A stretch of DNA of 64,000 nucleotides from Mayamaea pseudoterrestris (lineage: Eukaryota; Bacillariophyta; Bacillariophyceae; Sellaphorales; Sellaphoraceae), in contig BROI01000019.1 in assembly GCA_027923505.1 (NCBI GenBank), forward strand, positions 62,001 through 126,000, given 5' to 3'. The position numbers and the translations under genes were made by a program. The notes below the pieces were generated by a model. The model was given only the letters and a program-made list of their open reading frames with translations. It searched no databases and was not told the DNA's origin. Positions 1-10,722 of this stretch are shown one piece after another; positions within the stretch are counted from its first letter, which is position 1, and each line of letters starts with the position of its first letter.

Positions 1-1
1 G

Positions 2-2065
2 AACAAGTCACATGCTGCAGAAGTGACTCGACTTGGTCAAGAACTCGAGCGCATGTTTGCAGCAGTGCACCCGTCATCATTGCATGATCATTCCATGGAC
101 GTGACCACCATTGGAAATTCCGAGGATTCCTTTCGCAACCTTTGTCGCGCCCTGCAGGGGACGATTGAATCGTGCGCCGCGTTGGCCAAGTCATCTTCTG
201 CAGTCGACGCGGCGGCGGCGGAACTACAAGGCGACAACGTGAATGCTCCGCAGCACCAGTATGCGGAGGATGCCAGAGCGTACGTGCAACTGGCGGAGCA
301 AGCTTTATTGGCCTTGGCCAAGTTTCGCTCGGATCGTGCCGAGTTGATTGCCGTGGTTGTAGACCATGAGTCAGCTGCTGCTGCGTCGTCTCATGGCGAT
401 ACTGAAACTGATATTGCTCATTCACAGTCGTCGGCAAACAAGGGTTTTTTCCAAACGTTGGTCAGCTTTATACGTGGTGACAGTGGCAACGAGGTAAATT
501 CCTCTATCAAGGAAAATCCCTTGACGGCGAGACGATTTGCGCATGAGGATGCCAATCTTGGTGTCACGGAGGAACTATTGGGTTTAGTCTTGCGCTCCTT
601 GTATAGTTTAGTGGCAGAGGTGCCCAAGGATGGATTCGTGTTTTCGAACCATGCACACTCTGCGCAAAAGCAGCCACATGATTTGCACCAAGTGGCAGAT
701 CGCATGTGCAACTTGCTGGACGTCATGCCGCCGTCGTGGAAATGTACGAATGGAGAAACGCTGGATTTAGTGCTGGACATGCTCCGTCGGGTGGGGAGCT
801 TGGAGAGTGCTATAAACTCTTCTCAATTATTCCAACAACACTCAAATTTGGAGAACCAGGGTACATTTGCCCTCGTGTTGCAGGCATACTTGGCAGCTTG
901 CTTACAAGAGACGGATGATGAAATCCGGTTTAAGGTAGCCAAGATTGCGCTGACCGTCTTGCACGAGCAGTGGAGTGAATGCTATCCGGAACACCATGTG
1001 CAGCGTGTCTTGCATGCATCCATAATGCTTCATTGTGTCACCGTCGCCGATCGAGTGCGTGCACCTGGCACCGAAACATTCATGCGACAGCAGGGAGAAA
1101 ACCTTATTTTTCGAACTCTGGGCAAAAAGATGCATGCCAAGCTGATGCAAGAGTTGGAGACTACCAGTCCATCGTTAACTTACCTCTCGCTGCCACTGGC
1201 AAACTATCTTGCACAGTTGTATGCACATTCCGATGATCGCGACAAACTTGTCGTTGCCATGAGGACAGTTGGACCCATCCTCTCGCACTATCGCGTCAGA
1301 ATTGGAAAAATGATTGCATTTCCAGTCGTTGAGACAGTTAACGTAGTTCTTCGATCCGTGACACGCCAGTACCAGGGCGTGGCTAAAAAGAAATGGAAGA
1401 ATTTGAAGCCCGATGAGGATGTAAAGTTTGCGATGAAGGTGCTTGACGATATGCTGCGTCATCAGGACAGCACATGCTGGCCGGATGCCGACACTTTTGA
1501 TGTCATCTTTAGTCTTTTGTTGGCGGTGAAACCAGCAGATATTGGATTGCAGGCGGATCATCTACTAGCGAAGATGGAGATTCGTAACATCTTGTCCCCG
1601 TCGATACCAGTTCCTATCACCTTATCCACGTACCATCAGGTTCTGCAGTTTTGGTTGGAGGCGGCCAAGCGTGGGACCGCACCTGATGCATGTGATCGGG
1701 CTTTGGATATTTTGAACAAGCTTGAGCTACAGTCAAACCCGCTTTTGCTGAGCGATATTGAGTCGCGAATGCCTGTGGCGTTGCCATTGTACAACATATT
1801 CCTTCGTCCGACGCGGCATACATACAAGCTTATTCTCGAAATATGTTTGGCGACGAAAGCGGAAGAAAAGCTTGAAGGCGCTTTGCAGATTGCCTCTGAG
1901 GCTTATGCAAGAATGGAAAATAGTGGAATTATGTCGGACAAGAAGAATGCTACACTACTGGCTAAGATCAGGAACCACGGTGTAGCAGATAAAGGAGACG
2001 AGACGACGAATATTTCTAGCGAGACTTTCGACATGCTGAATAATGTAAAGCAGGATGCAATGTAA
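2..2065 (+). CDS. PPR-like helical repeat protein, 5' end outside the window
   Basis: The frame is already open at base 2, with no stop before the first ATG at 53, so the start probably lies to the left of the window. The visible part is about 680 residues, mostly alpha-helical and without membrane segments. The last third has paired helices resembling pentatricopeptide repeats, for example TFDVIFSLLLAVKP, TYHQVLQFWLEAAKRG and TYKLILEICLATK. PPR proteins usually bind organellar RNA, so a role in plastid or mitochondrial RNA processing is the natural guess, but the repeats are weak and the targeting leader would be off the window. A Ser/Ala-rich stretch around residues 115-160 is probably disordered. 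The stop at 2065 is followed by a short convergent spacer before the next gene on the other strand. Confidence 0.55.
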   Translation, partial: NKSHAAEVTRLGQELERMFAAVHPSSLHDHSMDVTTIGNSEDSFRNLCRALQGTIESCAALAKSSSAVDAAAAELQGDNVNAPQHQYAEDARAYVQLAEQALLALAKFRSDRAELIAVVVDHESAAAASSHGDTETDIAHSQSSANKGFFQTLVSFIRGDSGNEVNSSIKENPLTARRFAHEDANLGVTEELLGLVLRSLYSLVAEVPKDGFVFSNHAHSAQKQPHDLHQVADRMCNLLDVMPPSWKCTNGETLDLVLDMLRRVGSLESAINSSQLFQQHSNLENQGTFALVLQAYLAACLQETDDEIRFKVAKIALTVLHEQWSECYPEHHVQRVLHASIMLHCVTVADRVRAPGTETFMRQQGENLIFRTLGKKMHAKLMQELETTSPSLTYLSLPLANYLAQLYAHSDDRDKLVVAMRTVGPILSHYRVRIGKMIAFPVVETVNVVLRSVTRQYQGVAKKKWKNLKPDEDVKFAMKVLDDMLRHQDSTCWPDADTFDVIFSLLLAVKPADIGLQADHLLAKMEIRNILSPSIPVPITLSTYHQVLQFWLEAAKRGTAPDACDRALDILNKLELQSNPLLLSDIESRMPVALPLYNIFLRPTRHTYKLILEICLATKAEEKLEGALQIASEAYARMENSGIMSDKKNATLLAKIRNHGVADKGDETTNISSETFDMLNNVKQDAM

Positions 2066-2222
2066 ACGTTAATGAACAACTATAGCCGCAAGTCCACGTA
2101 AAAGCCTTCCCAGTGTCAAAGTGCATCGTCATTGTTCGGATTTACAGGTGGAGTGAAAAACATTACTGTCCCATGATGCAGTCATCTCATCTTAAATTTC
2201 GCAGACTATTTAACATGCATAT

Positions 2223-4325
2223 CTATTTTGCCGATCCGCCCCACAGGCTTGTCTTGCCCTCGAATGCGAGTCCAGTTAAAGAGGAGCCGGTGCTCTCCGG
2301 ACTCGTCGATGTCATGCTTGGTTGATGCATCGTTATTGTTGCAACTGGTGGCGGCGGTTCATCGAGCGGATTACCCAAAATATCTACTTCCACATTTTCG
2401 TTCCAAAACCGCAGCCACGGAGGCGCTTCATACATTGGGTTGTGATCCATAGGGTGAGATGGTGGCGAGGACGAGGACGAGCAATTTTCATCCTCCTCCG
2501 TTGGCGTGGTCGACGCTCGCTGGGTTGGAGACGAATTTTGCGGCGGCGACAGCCCGCCTTGTTCCGCTTGACCGTGCAAAGCGGTTTGTTGTGGATCAAT
2601 GTTTTCCGCTGACTGCTGTCTTGATTGTGTTTGTGGCGCTGCTGATGGCGTTTCCCCTTGGAGCCGGGCCGGAGCACTTGGAGGTCGACCCGGCGTCGCC
2701 TTGACACTTTGCGGAGCAGACTTGAACGTTGCATATCGAATAACATTGCCTGGGGTTTCCGCTTTGTTTACCATCTCCTGCTGCCTCGCTCTTTGGTTTG
2801 TCATTTCGTCTCGCTGCTCGTTGATGTCCAGTTCGCGCGGCCGCTTCTTTTCAAACAAAGGAGTTTCGTTATTTTTTACATCACCAACTCTGTAGCGTAA
2901 TTGGTTATCTCTCTCATGAAGTTGTAGCGGAGTTTGTTCTTCAAACGGATCATGATGCTGTTCCGAGTCATGCGTGGATGCTGCGCTTTGACGAAGCATC
3001 GGGGGCGCGTTCTGCAATGGGGAGTTGCGTTTTCTCGTCAGATATGGATTCTCTATTGGCCGACCAAGGGGTGTCTGATGGTCATGCAGATCAAAAGATT
3101 CTTCGTCGATAGGTTGCTGCTGCAACGGCGGCGGCGGAGAATACTCGTAATGTGATTTGGGTTCGGCAATGAAAAATGGATCGTCAGTGACATCATCATC
3201 TCGAGCATCATCCAAAGCCCATGGCAACGGTTCTTCCCGAAACTGCGGCTGCTGCTGCGGACACTGCTGTCTCTGATAACTCATTTCCCGAGGCGGCAGT
3301 GGTGTTTCACGAGATACATTTGTGAAGTCCACTCCATGAAGCATTGTCGGCGCTTGATGCTGGGCGGGAAAGCCATGCCCGTCTAATAAACCTTGAGATG
3401 TCATTGGCGGAGGCGAAAACTGATCTGTTCTTGCCGCAAATTCTCGAGGCTCTGGTTGCTGAAACTCGAACGGATTGGCATCAATGTTGGGCTCGTATGC
3501 ATACGGCGGGTGGGAAGGTGCTTGTTGTTGCTGAAAGTACGACTGATGGTGTTCCGTTGCCTGCTGCTGTATTTGCTGCGGATGGACATCCTCCCGGGCA
3601 TCTGGCCAGACTTGCTCCTGCTCGTTTCCGTACGAACCATCTCGTCGTCGGTCCGTTAGCGCGGATCGTGACTGCCTTTTATTTGCAGGAACTGGACTCC
3701 AACTCTCCTCAAACATACCCGGGTGCGCGTGCGGGCGTTGGTAAGATCCTACACTTGGCAATGGAGCAGCGGTCGCTCTGTCATCTTGTCGCTCGTAGAA
3801 TGTTGATCCATCAAGAACTTGCTGATGATGATGATGATTGGAGCGATCACTAATGGTCGAGACGGAGGTTGGACGGTGCTGCGAATACTGCTGATGAGGT
3901 GACGCAGCTGGTATTGAAGTGTACTGTTGGTGCGGATAAGGTGCGGATGCATATTGCTGCGTTGGCGCGGCCAATAAAGGTTGCATCGGTGGTGCTGCTT
4001 GATGGTGTTGCAACGGCGGGTGATGATGTGCCAAAGGCGGATGGTGTCTCGGCTGCTGCTGCTGCTGCTGCTGCAAAGGCGGATGATGCATTAACGGCTG
4101 CTGCTGCTGCTGCTGCTGCTGCAAAGACGGATGATGCATTAACGGCGGCGGCTGCTGCAAATGTCTCGGAGGAGCCGTGATTGCATAATGCCTTGTCGTT
4201 GCGTCGCGTATCCGTCTCGTCGGCTGATGCTGAAATGGTCCAGGCTGATGAGACGAGAATGCGTAACGTCCGTTTCGTTGCGTCGGGGAAGGCGGACCGC
4301 CAGAGGCAATTCCTCGTCGCAACAT
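2223..4325 (-). CDS. Gln/Pro/His-rich low-complexity protein, unknown function
   Basis: A single 700-residue open frame starting at the ATG whose complement is 4323-4325. I do not recognise a family. The first 170 residues are almost wholly His, Pro and Gln, with two poly-Gln runs of 7-8 encoded by CAG/GCT-type microsatellites (about 4050-4135). The rest is charged and Pro-rich, without membrane segments or folded domains that I can name. A short motif with Thr-Pro-Leu recurs in the middle and C-terminal parts (RETPLPP, HQTPLGRP, EQTPLQL, NETPLFEKK), followed by further Thr-Pro sites; these look like candidate proline-directed kinase or docking sites. The C-terminus holds a more ordered patch, PPWLRFWNENVEVDILG. 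A scaffold or transcription-associated role is possible but only inferred from composition. Confidence 0.6.
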   Translation of the reverse strand: MLRRGIASGGPPSPTQRNGRYAFSSHQPGPFQHQPTRRIRDATTRHYAITAPPRHLQQPPPLMHHPSLQQQQQQQQPLMHHPPLQQQQQQQPRHHPPLAHHHPPLQHHQAAPPMQPLLAAPTQQYASAPYPHQQYTSIPAASPHQQYSQHRPTSVSTISDRSNHHHHQQVLDGSTFYERQDDRATAAPLPSVGSYQRPHAHPGMFEESWSPVPANKRQSRSALTDRRRDGSYGNEQEQVWPDAREDVHPQQIQQQATEHHQSYFQQQQAPSHPPYAYEPNIDANPFEFQQPEPREFAARTDQFSPPPMTSQGLLDGHGFPAQHQAPTMLHGVDFTNVSRETPLPPREMSYQRQQCPQQQPQFREEPLPWALDDARDDDVTDDPFFIAEPKSHYEYSPPPPLQQQPIDEESFDLHDHQTPLGRPIENPYLTRKRNSPLQNAPPMLRQSAASTHDSEQHHDPFEEQTPLQLHERDNQLRYRVGDVKNNETPLFEKKRPRELDINEQRDEMTNQRARQQEMVNKAETPGNVIRYATFKSAPQSVKATPGRPPSAPARLQGETPSAAPQTQSRQQSAENIDPQQTALHGQAEQGGLSPPQNSSPTQRASTTPTEEDENCSSSSSPPSHPMDHNPMYEAPPWLRFWNENVEVDILGNPLDEPPPPVATITMHQPSMTSTSPESTGSSLTGLAFEGKTSLWGGSAK

Positions 4326-4969
4326 GGGATCAGCTGCCGCCGAATATCCGACATTGACTAAAAAGTTTTAGAAGTATGTAATCATTAGGTGAATCATGCA
4401 GATAGCTGTTTTTTGCGACGCATGATGTTGTCGTCTGCCGATCGCTTCGTCGTTTAACGCGACGCAAATTTACGTATCACGTTAATGCCAAACGATGCTG
4501 CAATACCAGCTTTCTCCGTTTTCGTCATACATACATACATACCTCCCTGCGACCGTCCTCCGCGAACAATGCGTCGCTCTTGCCGTCGGTGCGCAAAGGC
4601 TGCCAGCGTCGGATCGAGTGCTGCTGCCGGTCCTTTCGTAGCGCCGAATTGGTTCGATCGGAGGCGGCGTCCTCCTGAGGTTTGCCAGTATGACATGACG
4701 AAAGACAATAGTTGACTCTTGATGAATAATATGGAGCAGTACGTCGGTATCGGGTCGTGGATTGGAAAAAATCTTCCGATGCTGTGATGTTTCGCCATGG
4801 TGTGATGGGCGTGACGCGCGCGAGCAATGCCGCCATTTGTGTGCCGGATCGACATGAACACGTTTCAAAGATCTTTTCCAGGAACCACCGAATTTTCACC
4901 ATGACGGAACGAGAGCATCTTTATGCTTTACAACGTTCACATTCATAGTTTTACATAGTTCTTTAGATC
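4326..4969. other. Divergent intergenic region
   Basis: Separates the start of the minus-strand Gln-rich gene from the plus-strand AFG2 gene, so promoters for both should lie here. It contains a short CATA microsatellite at 4526-4542 and the tentative small minus-strand gene listed separately. No RNA gene was recognised. Confidence 0.6.
4454..4836 (-). CDS. Possible small spliced gene, unknown product
   Basis: Weakly supported. Two open frames on the minus strand look protein-like and can be joined by a plausible intron. The first begins at the ATG complement 4834-4836 (MAALLARVTPITPWRNITAS, a basic, mitochondrial-leader-like start). A donor GTACTG next to 4743 and an acceptor CTCAG before 4674 would remove 68 nt and continue in frame into RGRRLRSNQFGATKG. 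A second possible donor, GTATGT, lies in the CATA repeat at 4526-4542, so the end is uncertain; the frame closes at 4454. The region also lies between the start of the Gln-rich gene and the divergent AFG2 gene, so it may simply be promoter and 5' leader. Confidence 0.27.
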
Positions 4970-7777
4970 ATGGGTAAGAAGAAGAAGCCATCGACGCCTC
5001 AGTCAAAGACTAAAGATGGGAGACTATCAATTGATTCAGATGCACCGTCATCTCAGCCGCAGCATGCAACGCGGCAAGTCCGAGACTTATTATCTGTTCG
5101 ACTCGCTTCCAACGCAATCAAGCAGCGCTCGAACGAAATATATAAACCAACAATATGGATGCACGAGTCTGACATGCTAGCGATTGATGTCTTGGCGGGT
5201 GAATCAGTGATTGTACTGGCATACAAACGCCTCGAAGACGCCTCTGAAACAGCCGATGCAACTGACAGCAATCGCATTGTTGGAGCTGCAATCTGCAAAG
5301 TGGAAGCGTCTAGGTCTGGATTAAAGGATTCATTGTCGCAAGGAAAGGTTCAAATGGGACCGTCCTCCATACTGGAAGTTTTGCTGCCTCAAGACAATCA
5401 ATCTACGCTGGAAGGTGCCAGTTATCAGTCCCCTTCATCTAAAATTCCCTTGACACCTGCCCGCATGACGACTTTATCGCCAATGACCCCTTCATCATCG
5501 TCGTCGCGCTTTTCCTTCAAGACTGGTGGTGGAGGTGATCAGCTGTATTCATCGCCCGTGGCGAGTCCATCGCCTGGCAAACTGACAACCCCAAGCAAAA
5601 AGGTGGCGCCACAGTACCTACTCTATCTTGTACCAGTCGACTCGCAACTTGGGCGCAAACTTCATCAAAAGTTTGTTCGCATTGCCGACTCGATCCAGGT
5701 GCAAGTCTTGGACGAGTCGGTCAAAATAAAGGGTTGCGAAAGTATAGTGAAGCGTCTTGTACTAGCGCACTGCGTTGGACGGCATTTGCAGAAACAGGAG
5801 AAGTTTACCATTTCCTTTCGTGGACGACCACTTTCCTTGCTAGTCGCTGCGTGTGAGCCAGTGGACGATACGAAAGGTTTGGAAGAGTGCATGGAAACGC
5901 TGCAAGTGAATGATGACGAGGAGAAGAATGAAACGAGCCATCATGATTTAGAGATTGCAGAGATTGAACATGCACTTGAGCCTTCAGCGAGGGATAACTG
6001 CTTAATGAAAGTGTCTTACGCTACAACAATATGCTTATCTAGCGAGGCCAACAGTACAGACATTTCAAATAGATCTCTGGAAGCAATTCCAGAGCGTCAT
6101 GTCGCTGGTTTGTCATCGACATTGGACGAAGTCCGATCATTTCTCATGACACATATCGACTACCCGGAACTATTTGAAGGAACGTTGAAGCCTCCAAAGG
6201 GTATTCTCTTACATGGCTCCAGTGGAACGGGAAAGACCAGTCTGGCCAAGCAAATTGCGGTCGAGTTACAATCACATTACATTGTTGAATTTATCAATTG
6301 CGTATCGCTCCAATCCAAGACGTCCATTGTCGGGGAAGCCGAGCGCGAACTGTCCCGACTTTTCCATTTCGGGAGTGGCAAGAATTTGAAACCGAAACTA
6401 CTTATTATGGACGACATTCATCTCATCTGTCCCAAGCGCGGCGGTTACAGTCCAGGGACGGATCGATTGGCAGCAACGTTGTTGTCGCTCGTGGATGGAG
6501 TCGACAGCGGTAAGAGCAAAATAATACTGCTTGCAATCACGACCAACCCATCGTTGCTTGATCCGGCTTTGCGACGACCTGGAAGATTGGATACCGAAGT
6601 GGAAGTTCCATTGCCAGATGAGCCCGCGACTCGAGCAGAGATCTTGCGATTCCAATTGGATCGCATTGGTGCAAACAGTCCTTCATTATCCGATGGGGAA
6701 TGGAGCGATTTGGGCAAGCTTGCAAAAGGCTTTAATGGTGCCGACTGCATGCTTGCCGTGAAGGAAGCGGCACGATTTGCGATCTTGAGACAAGCACCGA
6801 CAATTGCCGACTCCCATCAGCATGCATCTGAGCTTGTCGTGTCTGTTGATGATCTGCGAAGCGGCATTAAAGCTACCAAACCATCTGCTATCAAGTCGAT
6901 CACGGTGGAGATTCCTCAGGTCAAGTGGACCGACATTGGAGGCATGGACGAGGTGAAGCGCCAGCTGCGCGATGCCATTGAGCTTCCATTGACGCACGCG
7001 GATACCTTGTCGCGGCTAGGCGTACCGGCTCCGCGAGGTATTCTTCTGTACGGGCCACCTGGTTGTTCCAAAACACTCATGGCGCGCGCCTTGGCAACTG
7101 AGGGGCAAATGAACTTTTTGGCTGTCAAGGGGCCCGAGCTACTGAGCAAGTGGCTTGGTGAGAGTGAGCGGGCACTTGCCTCCTTGTTCCGTCGCGCGAG
7201 AATGGCGTCGCCATCCTGCATCTTTTTTGACGAGTGCGACAGCATTGCTGTCAAGCGCGGAAGCAGTGACAGTGCCAGTAGCAGCCGCCTCTTGTCACAG
7301 CTGCTGACGGAGTTGGATGGCGTCAACCACACTGCAACGGACGGTAGGAAACAGCGGGTTGTTGTCATTGGAGCGACTAACCGGCCTGACCTTTTGGACC
7401 CTGCCTTGACGCGCCCGGGGCGAATAGATCGAATGATCTATGTTGGAGTACCTGATTATGAAAGTAGACGACAGATTTTTAGTCTGAGTTTGCGTAGCCG
7501 AGCTTGCAGTGATGACATTGATATTGACGCTTTGGCGCACGAAAGTGTTAGCGGCGGATTCTCTGGTGCCGAGGTTGTAGCCATTTGCCGCGACGCGGCG
7601 CTCTTGGCACTGGAGGAAGCAGATGATCTCATGGCAGAGCATTTGCCGGTGTTGGAGATGAAGCATTTGTTGTCTGCTGCCAAAGATACGAAGAAGCAGA
7701 TTACCCCGGAAATGTTGGAGTTTTACACGTCTTTTCGCAGATCCCGAGATACTTTTGGTGTGGAGTCGTTTTCGTGA
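4970..7777 (+). CDS. AFG2: AFG2/SPATA5-type double AAA+ ATPase (60S ribosome maturation)
   Basis: A 935-residue type II AAA+ protein with a long N-domain (about 1-370) and two ATPase modules. D1 has Walker A GSSGTGKT (about residue 416) and a Walker B reading LLIMDDIHL (about 477). D2 has Walker A GPPGCSKT (about 694) and Walker B CIFFDECDS (about 750). The Cys-Ser in the D2 P-loop is typical of AFG2/Drg1/SPATA5 and separates it from CDC48/p97, which has GPPGCGKT. AFG2 releases shuttling factors such as Rlp24 from cytoplasmic pre-60S particles. The ATG at 4970 is followed by a Lys-rich start (MGKKKKPSTPQSK). The D1 Walker B has Asp where Glu normally activates water, so D1 may bind more than hydrolyse ATP; D2 looks fully active. 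A Ser/Pro-rich insert lies near residues 150-205. No introns. Confidence 0.9.
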   Translation: MGKKKKPSTPQSKTKDGRLSIDSDAPSSQPQHATRQVRDLLSVRLASNAIKQRSNEIYKPTIWMHESDMLAIDVLAGESVIVLAYKRLEDASETADATDSNRIVGAAICKVEASRSGLKDSLSQGKVQMGPSSILEVLLPQDNQSTLEGASYQSPSSKIPLTPARMTTLSPMTPSSSSSRFSFKTGGGGDQLYSSPVASPSPGKLTTPSKKVAPQYLLYLVPVDSQLGRKLHQKFVRIADSIQVQVLDESVKIKGCESIVKRLVLAHCVGRHLQKQEKFTISFRGRPLSLLVAACEPVDDTKGLEECMETLQVNDDEEKNETSHHDLEIAEIEHALEPSARDNCLMKVSYATTICLSSEANSTDISNRSLEAIPERHVAGLSSTLDEVRSFLMTHIDYPELFEGTLKPPKGILLHGSSGTGKTSLAKQIAVELQSHYIVEFINCVSLQSKTSIVGEAERELSRLFHFGSGKNLKPKLLIMDDIHLICPKRGGYSPGTDRLAATLLSLVDGVDSGKSKIILLAITTNPSLLDPALRRPGRLDTEVEVPLPDEPATRAEILRFQLDRIGANSPSLSDGEWSDLGKLAKGFNGADCMLAVKEAARFAILRQAPTIADSHQHASELVVSVDDLRSGIKATKPSAIKSITVEIPQVKWTDIGGMDEVKRQLRDAIELPLTHADTLSRLGVPAPRGILLYGPPGCSKTLMARALATEGQMNFLAVKGPELLSKWLGESERALASLFRRARMASPSCIFFDECDSIAVKRGSSDSASSSRLLSQLLTELDGVNHTATDGRKQRVVVIGATNRPDLLDPALTRPGRIDRMIYVGVPDYESRRQIFSLSLRSRACSDDIDIDALAHESVSGGFSGAEVVAICRDAALLALEEADDLMAEHLPVLEMKHLLSAAKDTKKQITPEMLEFYTSFRRSRDTFGVESFS

Positions 7778-8124
7778 GTTAGATAATCTTTCCAGTCACT
7801 TATCGGCACGAAAAATCGCTTGAGGCTCAGGCAAACAAGCGAGCGAACGCATTAGAGGGCATTGGATGCAACATTCACTAAGTACATATTACAGACAGAG
7901 TGCAATTTAAGTAAGGTATGCATCCACGTGTGGCTTGGCTCACAGTAACTCGTTTTGTACCGTAGATCCGAACGTAATTTGCCCAGCTGCTTTTGATGAT
8001 ATTCGTGTCCGGCAAAATTGTAATTTAGCCTCAAGCCAGCAGCGGTATGCCTTGTATACAGCAGCAAAAGAGCAAGCCTGTTGAGGCAATCTACCCAAAA
8101 ATGCAATACAGTTTTACACCAGTG
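7778..8124. other. Convergent 3' spacer
   Basis: Lies between the stop of the AFG2 gene and the stop of the minus-strand glycosyltransferase-like gene. Probably the two 3' untranslated regions; I see no gene or repeat in it. Confidence 0.6.
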
Positions 8125-9593
8125 TCACAGTTGACGCTCAAGTGATAGCCATCGCTGACGATTCAGGTCCCGATTGATGGAATAAAGCTCAAACTTAAAT
8201 CGGTCACGCAATTCTGCATTTTTCCAAACGTAGTCAACTCGAAAATTTCCTCCGTTCTGCGCTCTCGTTTCGTTTGTATCAAGCCAGTAGGAACGGACGC
8301 GTTTGGCATTGCCTAATATTCCAGACCAGAAAAAGAACGTGGACAAGCCCGGGCCGATCAACTCCTTTTTGGCACTCATCAAAAAGCAAAAGTCTTGAAC
8401 ACCAGTTTGACCTTGAACAAAGCGAACTTGTAAGCCACGTTGTTCAAGTGCGTCAATGAATTGCTCCTCATGCTTGGATCGCTCAAACCGCGACACAATG
8501 GCCACCTTGTCACCCGCGTTCAAGTGACCAAACAAGTCGCGCGCCGTTTGGTGGGGACCCATTTCTTCGAAACCAAGGCGAACGCCGACGCGCGGCATTT
8601 CCGTCACAAAGTTGCGATGGTGCTATATTTGGTTATTGTGAGAGATTGTTTGTGAGTGCGACAAAAATATCATAATGTACAAGCATGCTTGCCTTTCGCA
8701 GCACTCACAAAGACAGATTCGTCTGGATATGGTGTGAGTGCACAACATGTCTCACGGTCAAACCTTAAAAGGCTTCGAATCTCGTAGTAGAACTCATCGA
8801 CAAACTCCACAAACGTTGGATGACCAACCATGGTTTCCGATAGTAGAAAGGGCAGGCTAATAAAAGGTGAATTGCTGCTGCTGCGATTGATATTGTTGCG
8901 ATTGTTTTGTCGTTCCAATGCTGCAATTTTCGTAAAGTTATCCAAAGTTTCTTGCACTTGGCTCGGATCCGTATTGACTCCTTGAAACAGCTCCATGTAC
9001 TTGCGTGTCACTTGCTGCTCCAGTAGTACATCAAAATCAGGTTGATTGCCGCGCGTAAAGTCGAATCGCCCGAGCGAACTTGAAAAGCAAAGCTTGGCAT
9101 CATCGCGGGCGCGTACCCACTTGCTATGAAGCTGATGACGGAGAATAATGTGATACTTCACATTCGAATCAGTGTTTTGCGCAGCTCTCGTCAGTTTGAG
9201 CCAAAGAACATAGGCGTGCACAAACTTGGCAATATTGTTTCCAAGCTCACCAGAGAGTTGACAGACAATCGATAACGATTCAGTGTCATTCTCGGATCCC
9301 ATCATGGATGACACTTGCTCAAGCATGTTCATCTCAACATACGCATTGTGATCGTCGTCGTCCGCCAGCAATGCGTCATCATGGAGCGTCTCATGCTTGC
9401 GCCGGACGCTTCCAGACCTCCAAACGTCTCCTCCAGTGTGACGACTCAATATATAATTCACAGAAAATGCTAGAATGACAAGAATGATGAGCAATACAAT
9501 CGTAAAAGCAACCTTTTGTAACTTGATCGTGACATGCCGTCGCTGCTTGTGGTGTCGAGTGATTTGCGGCGACGGCGGAAGCTCAATTTCCAT
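8125..9593 (-). CDS. Type II membrane glycosyltransferase-like protein, one intron
   Basis: Two exons, 9593..8709 and 8622..8125, joined over an 86-nt intron (donor GTGAGT, acceptor TATAG), give about 460 residues and restore the motif VFHHRNFVTEMP across the junction. The N-terminus is cytosolic and basic, then one membrane anchor (about 29-50), then a lumenal domain: the topology of Golgi glycosyltransferases. SGELGNNIAKFVHA (about 114-127) resembles the nucleotide-sugar-binding start of fucosyltransferase-like GT folds, and the C-terminal part (DFCFLMSAKKELIGPGLSTF) fits the acceptor end of the same fold. Substrate and family number cannot be fixed from sequence alone. Transcribed divergently from THOC1 across about 275 bp. 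Confidence 0.7.
8623..8708 (-). other. Intron in glycosyltransferase-like gene
   Basis: 86-nt GT-AG intron, donor GTGAGT, acceptor ATATAG. Without splicing the first frame would stop about a dozen codons into the intron. Confidence 0.75.
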
Positions 9594-9868
9594 CTATCTT
9601 TCAATCAAGCAGCTCCGTCATCAAGCTGATTCATAATATATTGAAAATATGAAAGGGTCGGCCGCAAGCGTCAAAAGTTGCCTCATGATGTGAGATGGAA
9701 ATGTGCCGTGAAGTTGAGCCGATTCTATCAGTGTCGCATACGACACGTTGTGACGTCACGTGCTCTGCAGCGCCGCCCGCACGTTTGTCCGAACGACTCT
9801 GTCGACCAAATCCGTTTCCTCATTCATCACAATCATCGTCTCTCCAGGCATAGTGTCCATCTACAGAT

Positions 9869-10691
9869 ATGGACCTATCACAGCTCATGGACGACCTGAA
9901 GAAGCCTGATTATCCAGAGAGTTTAGACGAGCCGCTGAAATCGTACTTGCAAACGGCGCTGGCGGCAAACGTTGCAGCAGCTGCCGACGAGTTGGAACTC
10001 GCACTACGTAAACATGCCGTCAATCTTTGCAGTAGCGGCACCACGTTGGCAAAATCTGCATTGGAACAGCTTGGACTATTTTGGCACCATTCACTCCATG
10101 TTTGCTTTCATGTGTCAGCGTTGGAAGATTCCAATGAAACGTACAAGTCGCTGCATGCTCGCAGAGCACCCTTTTTCATGCTGGAGGATGTGATTGATTC
10201 TCTCACTACCGCGGACGCGAAGGAACTTTGGGAGCAATACGTTGAATGCATGTTTCCAATCTTGTTTTCAGACTGCATTTGGAAGCCAGCTGGATCAAGT
10301 AGACCATGTTGGTTGCCATGTCTCAAGCTGTGCAATAGATTCATTCAGCGATTGGATTCAGTGTGGGCGGCCCGCATCATGATGACGCTGGCCCAAATCT
10401 TTCCACTCTCGGAAAAGTCGGCGAGTATGAAATGGGGAAGTCGAAACACCGAGACGGTTGCCATGTTTGAAACGGAGAAAGAGTTTGGCGAAGAAGCGAG
10501 TGTCGCGTTGCAAACACCACAAGCAGCAGCACCTCCAATATCAACCTACAGCTTTTACAAAACCTTTTGGAGCCTGCAGCAAGACTTTGCGTCATCATCC
10601 ATACAGGATTTGGCAAGCTTTCTGTCGCGACTAAAGACTGTCATGAATGTTCTTGAAACAATGCGACCAGATCAAGACGCAATAACAAGTT

Positions 10692-10722
<31 letters not shown>

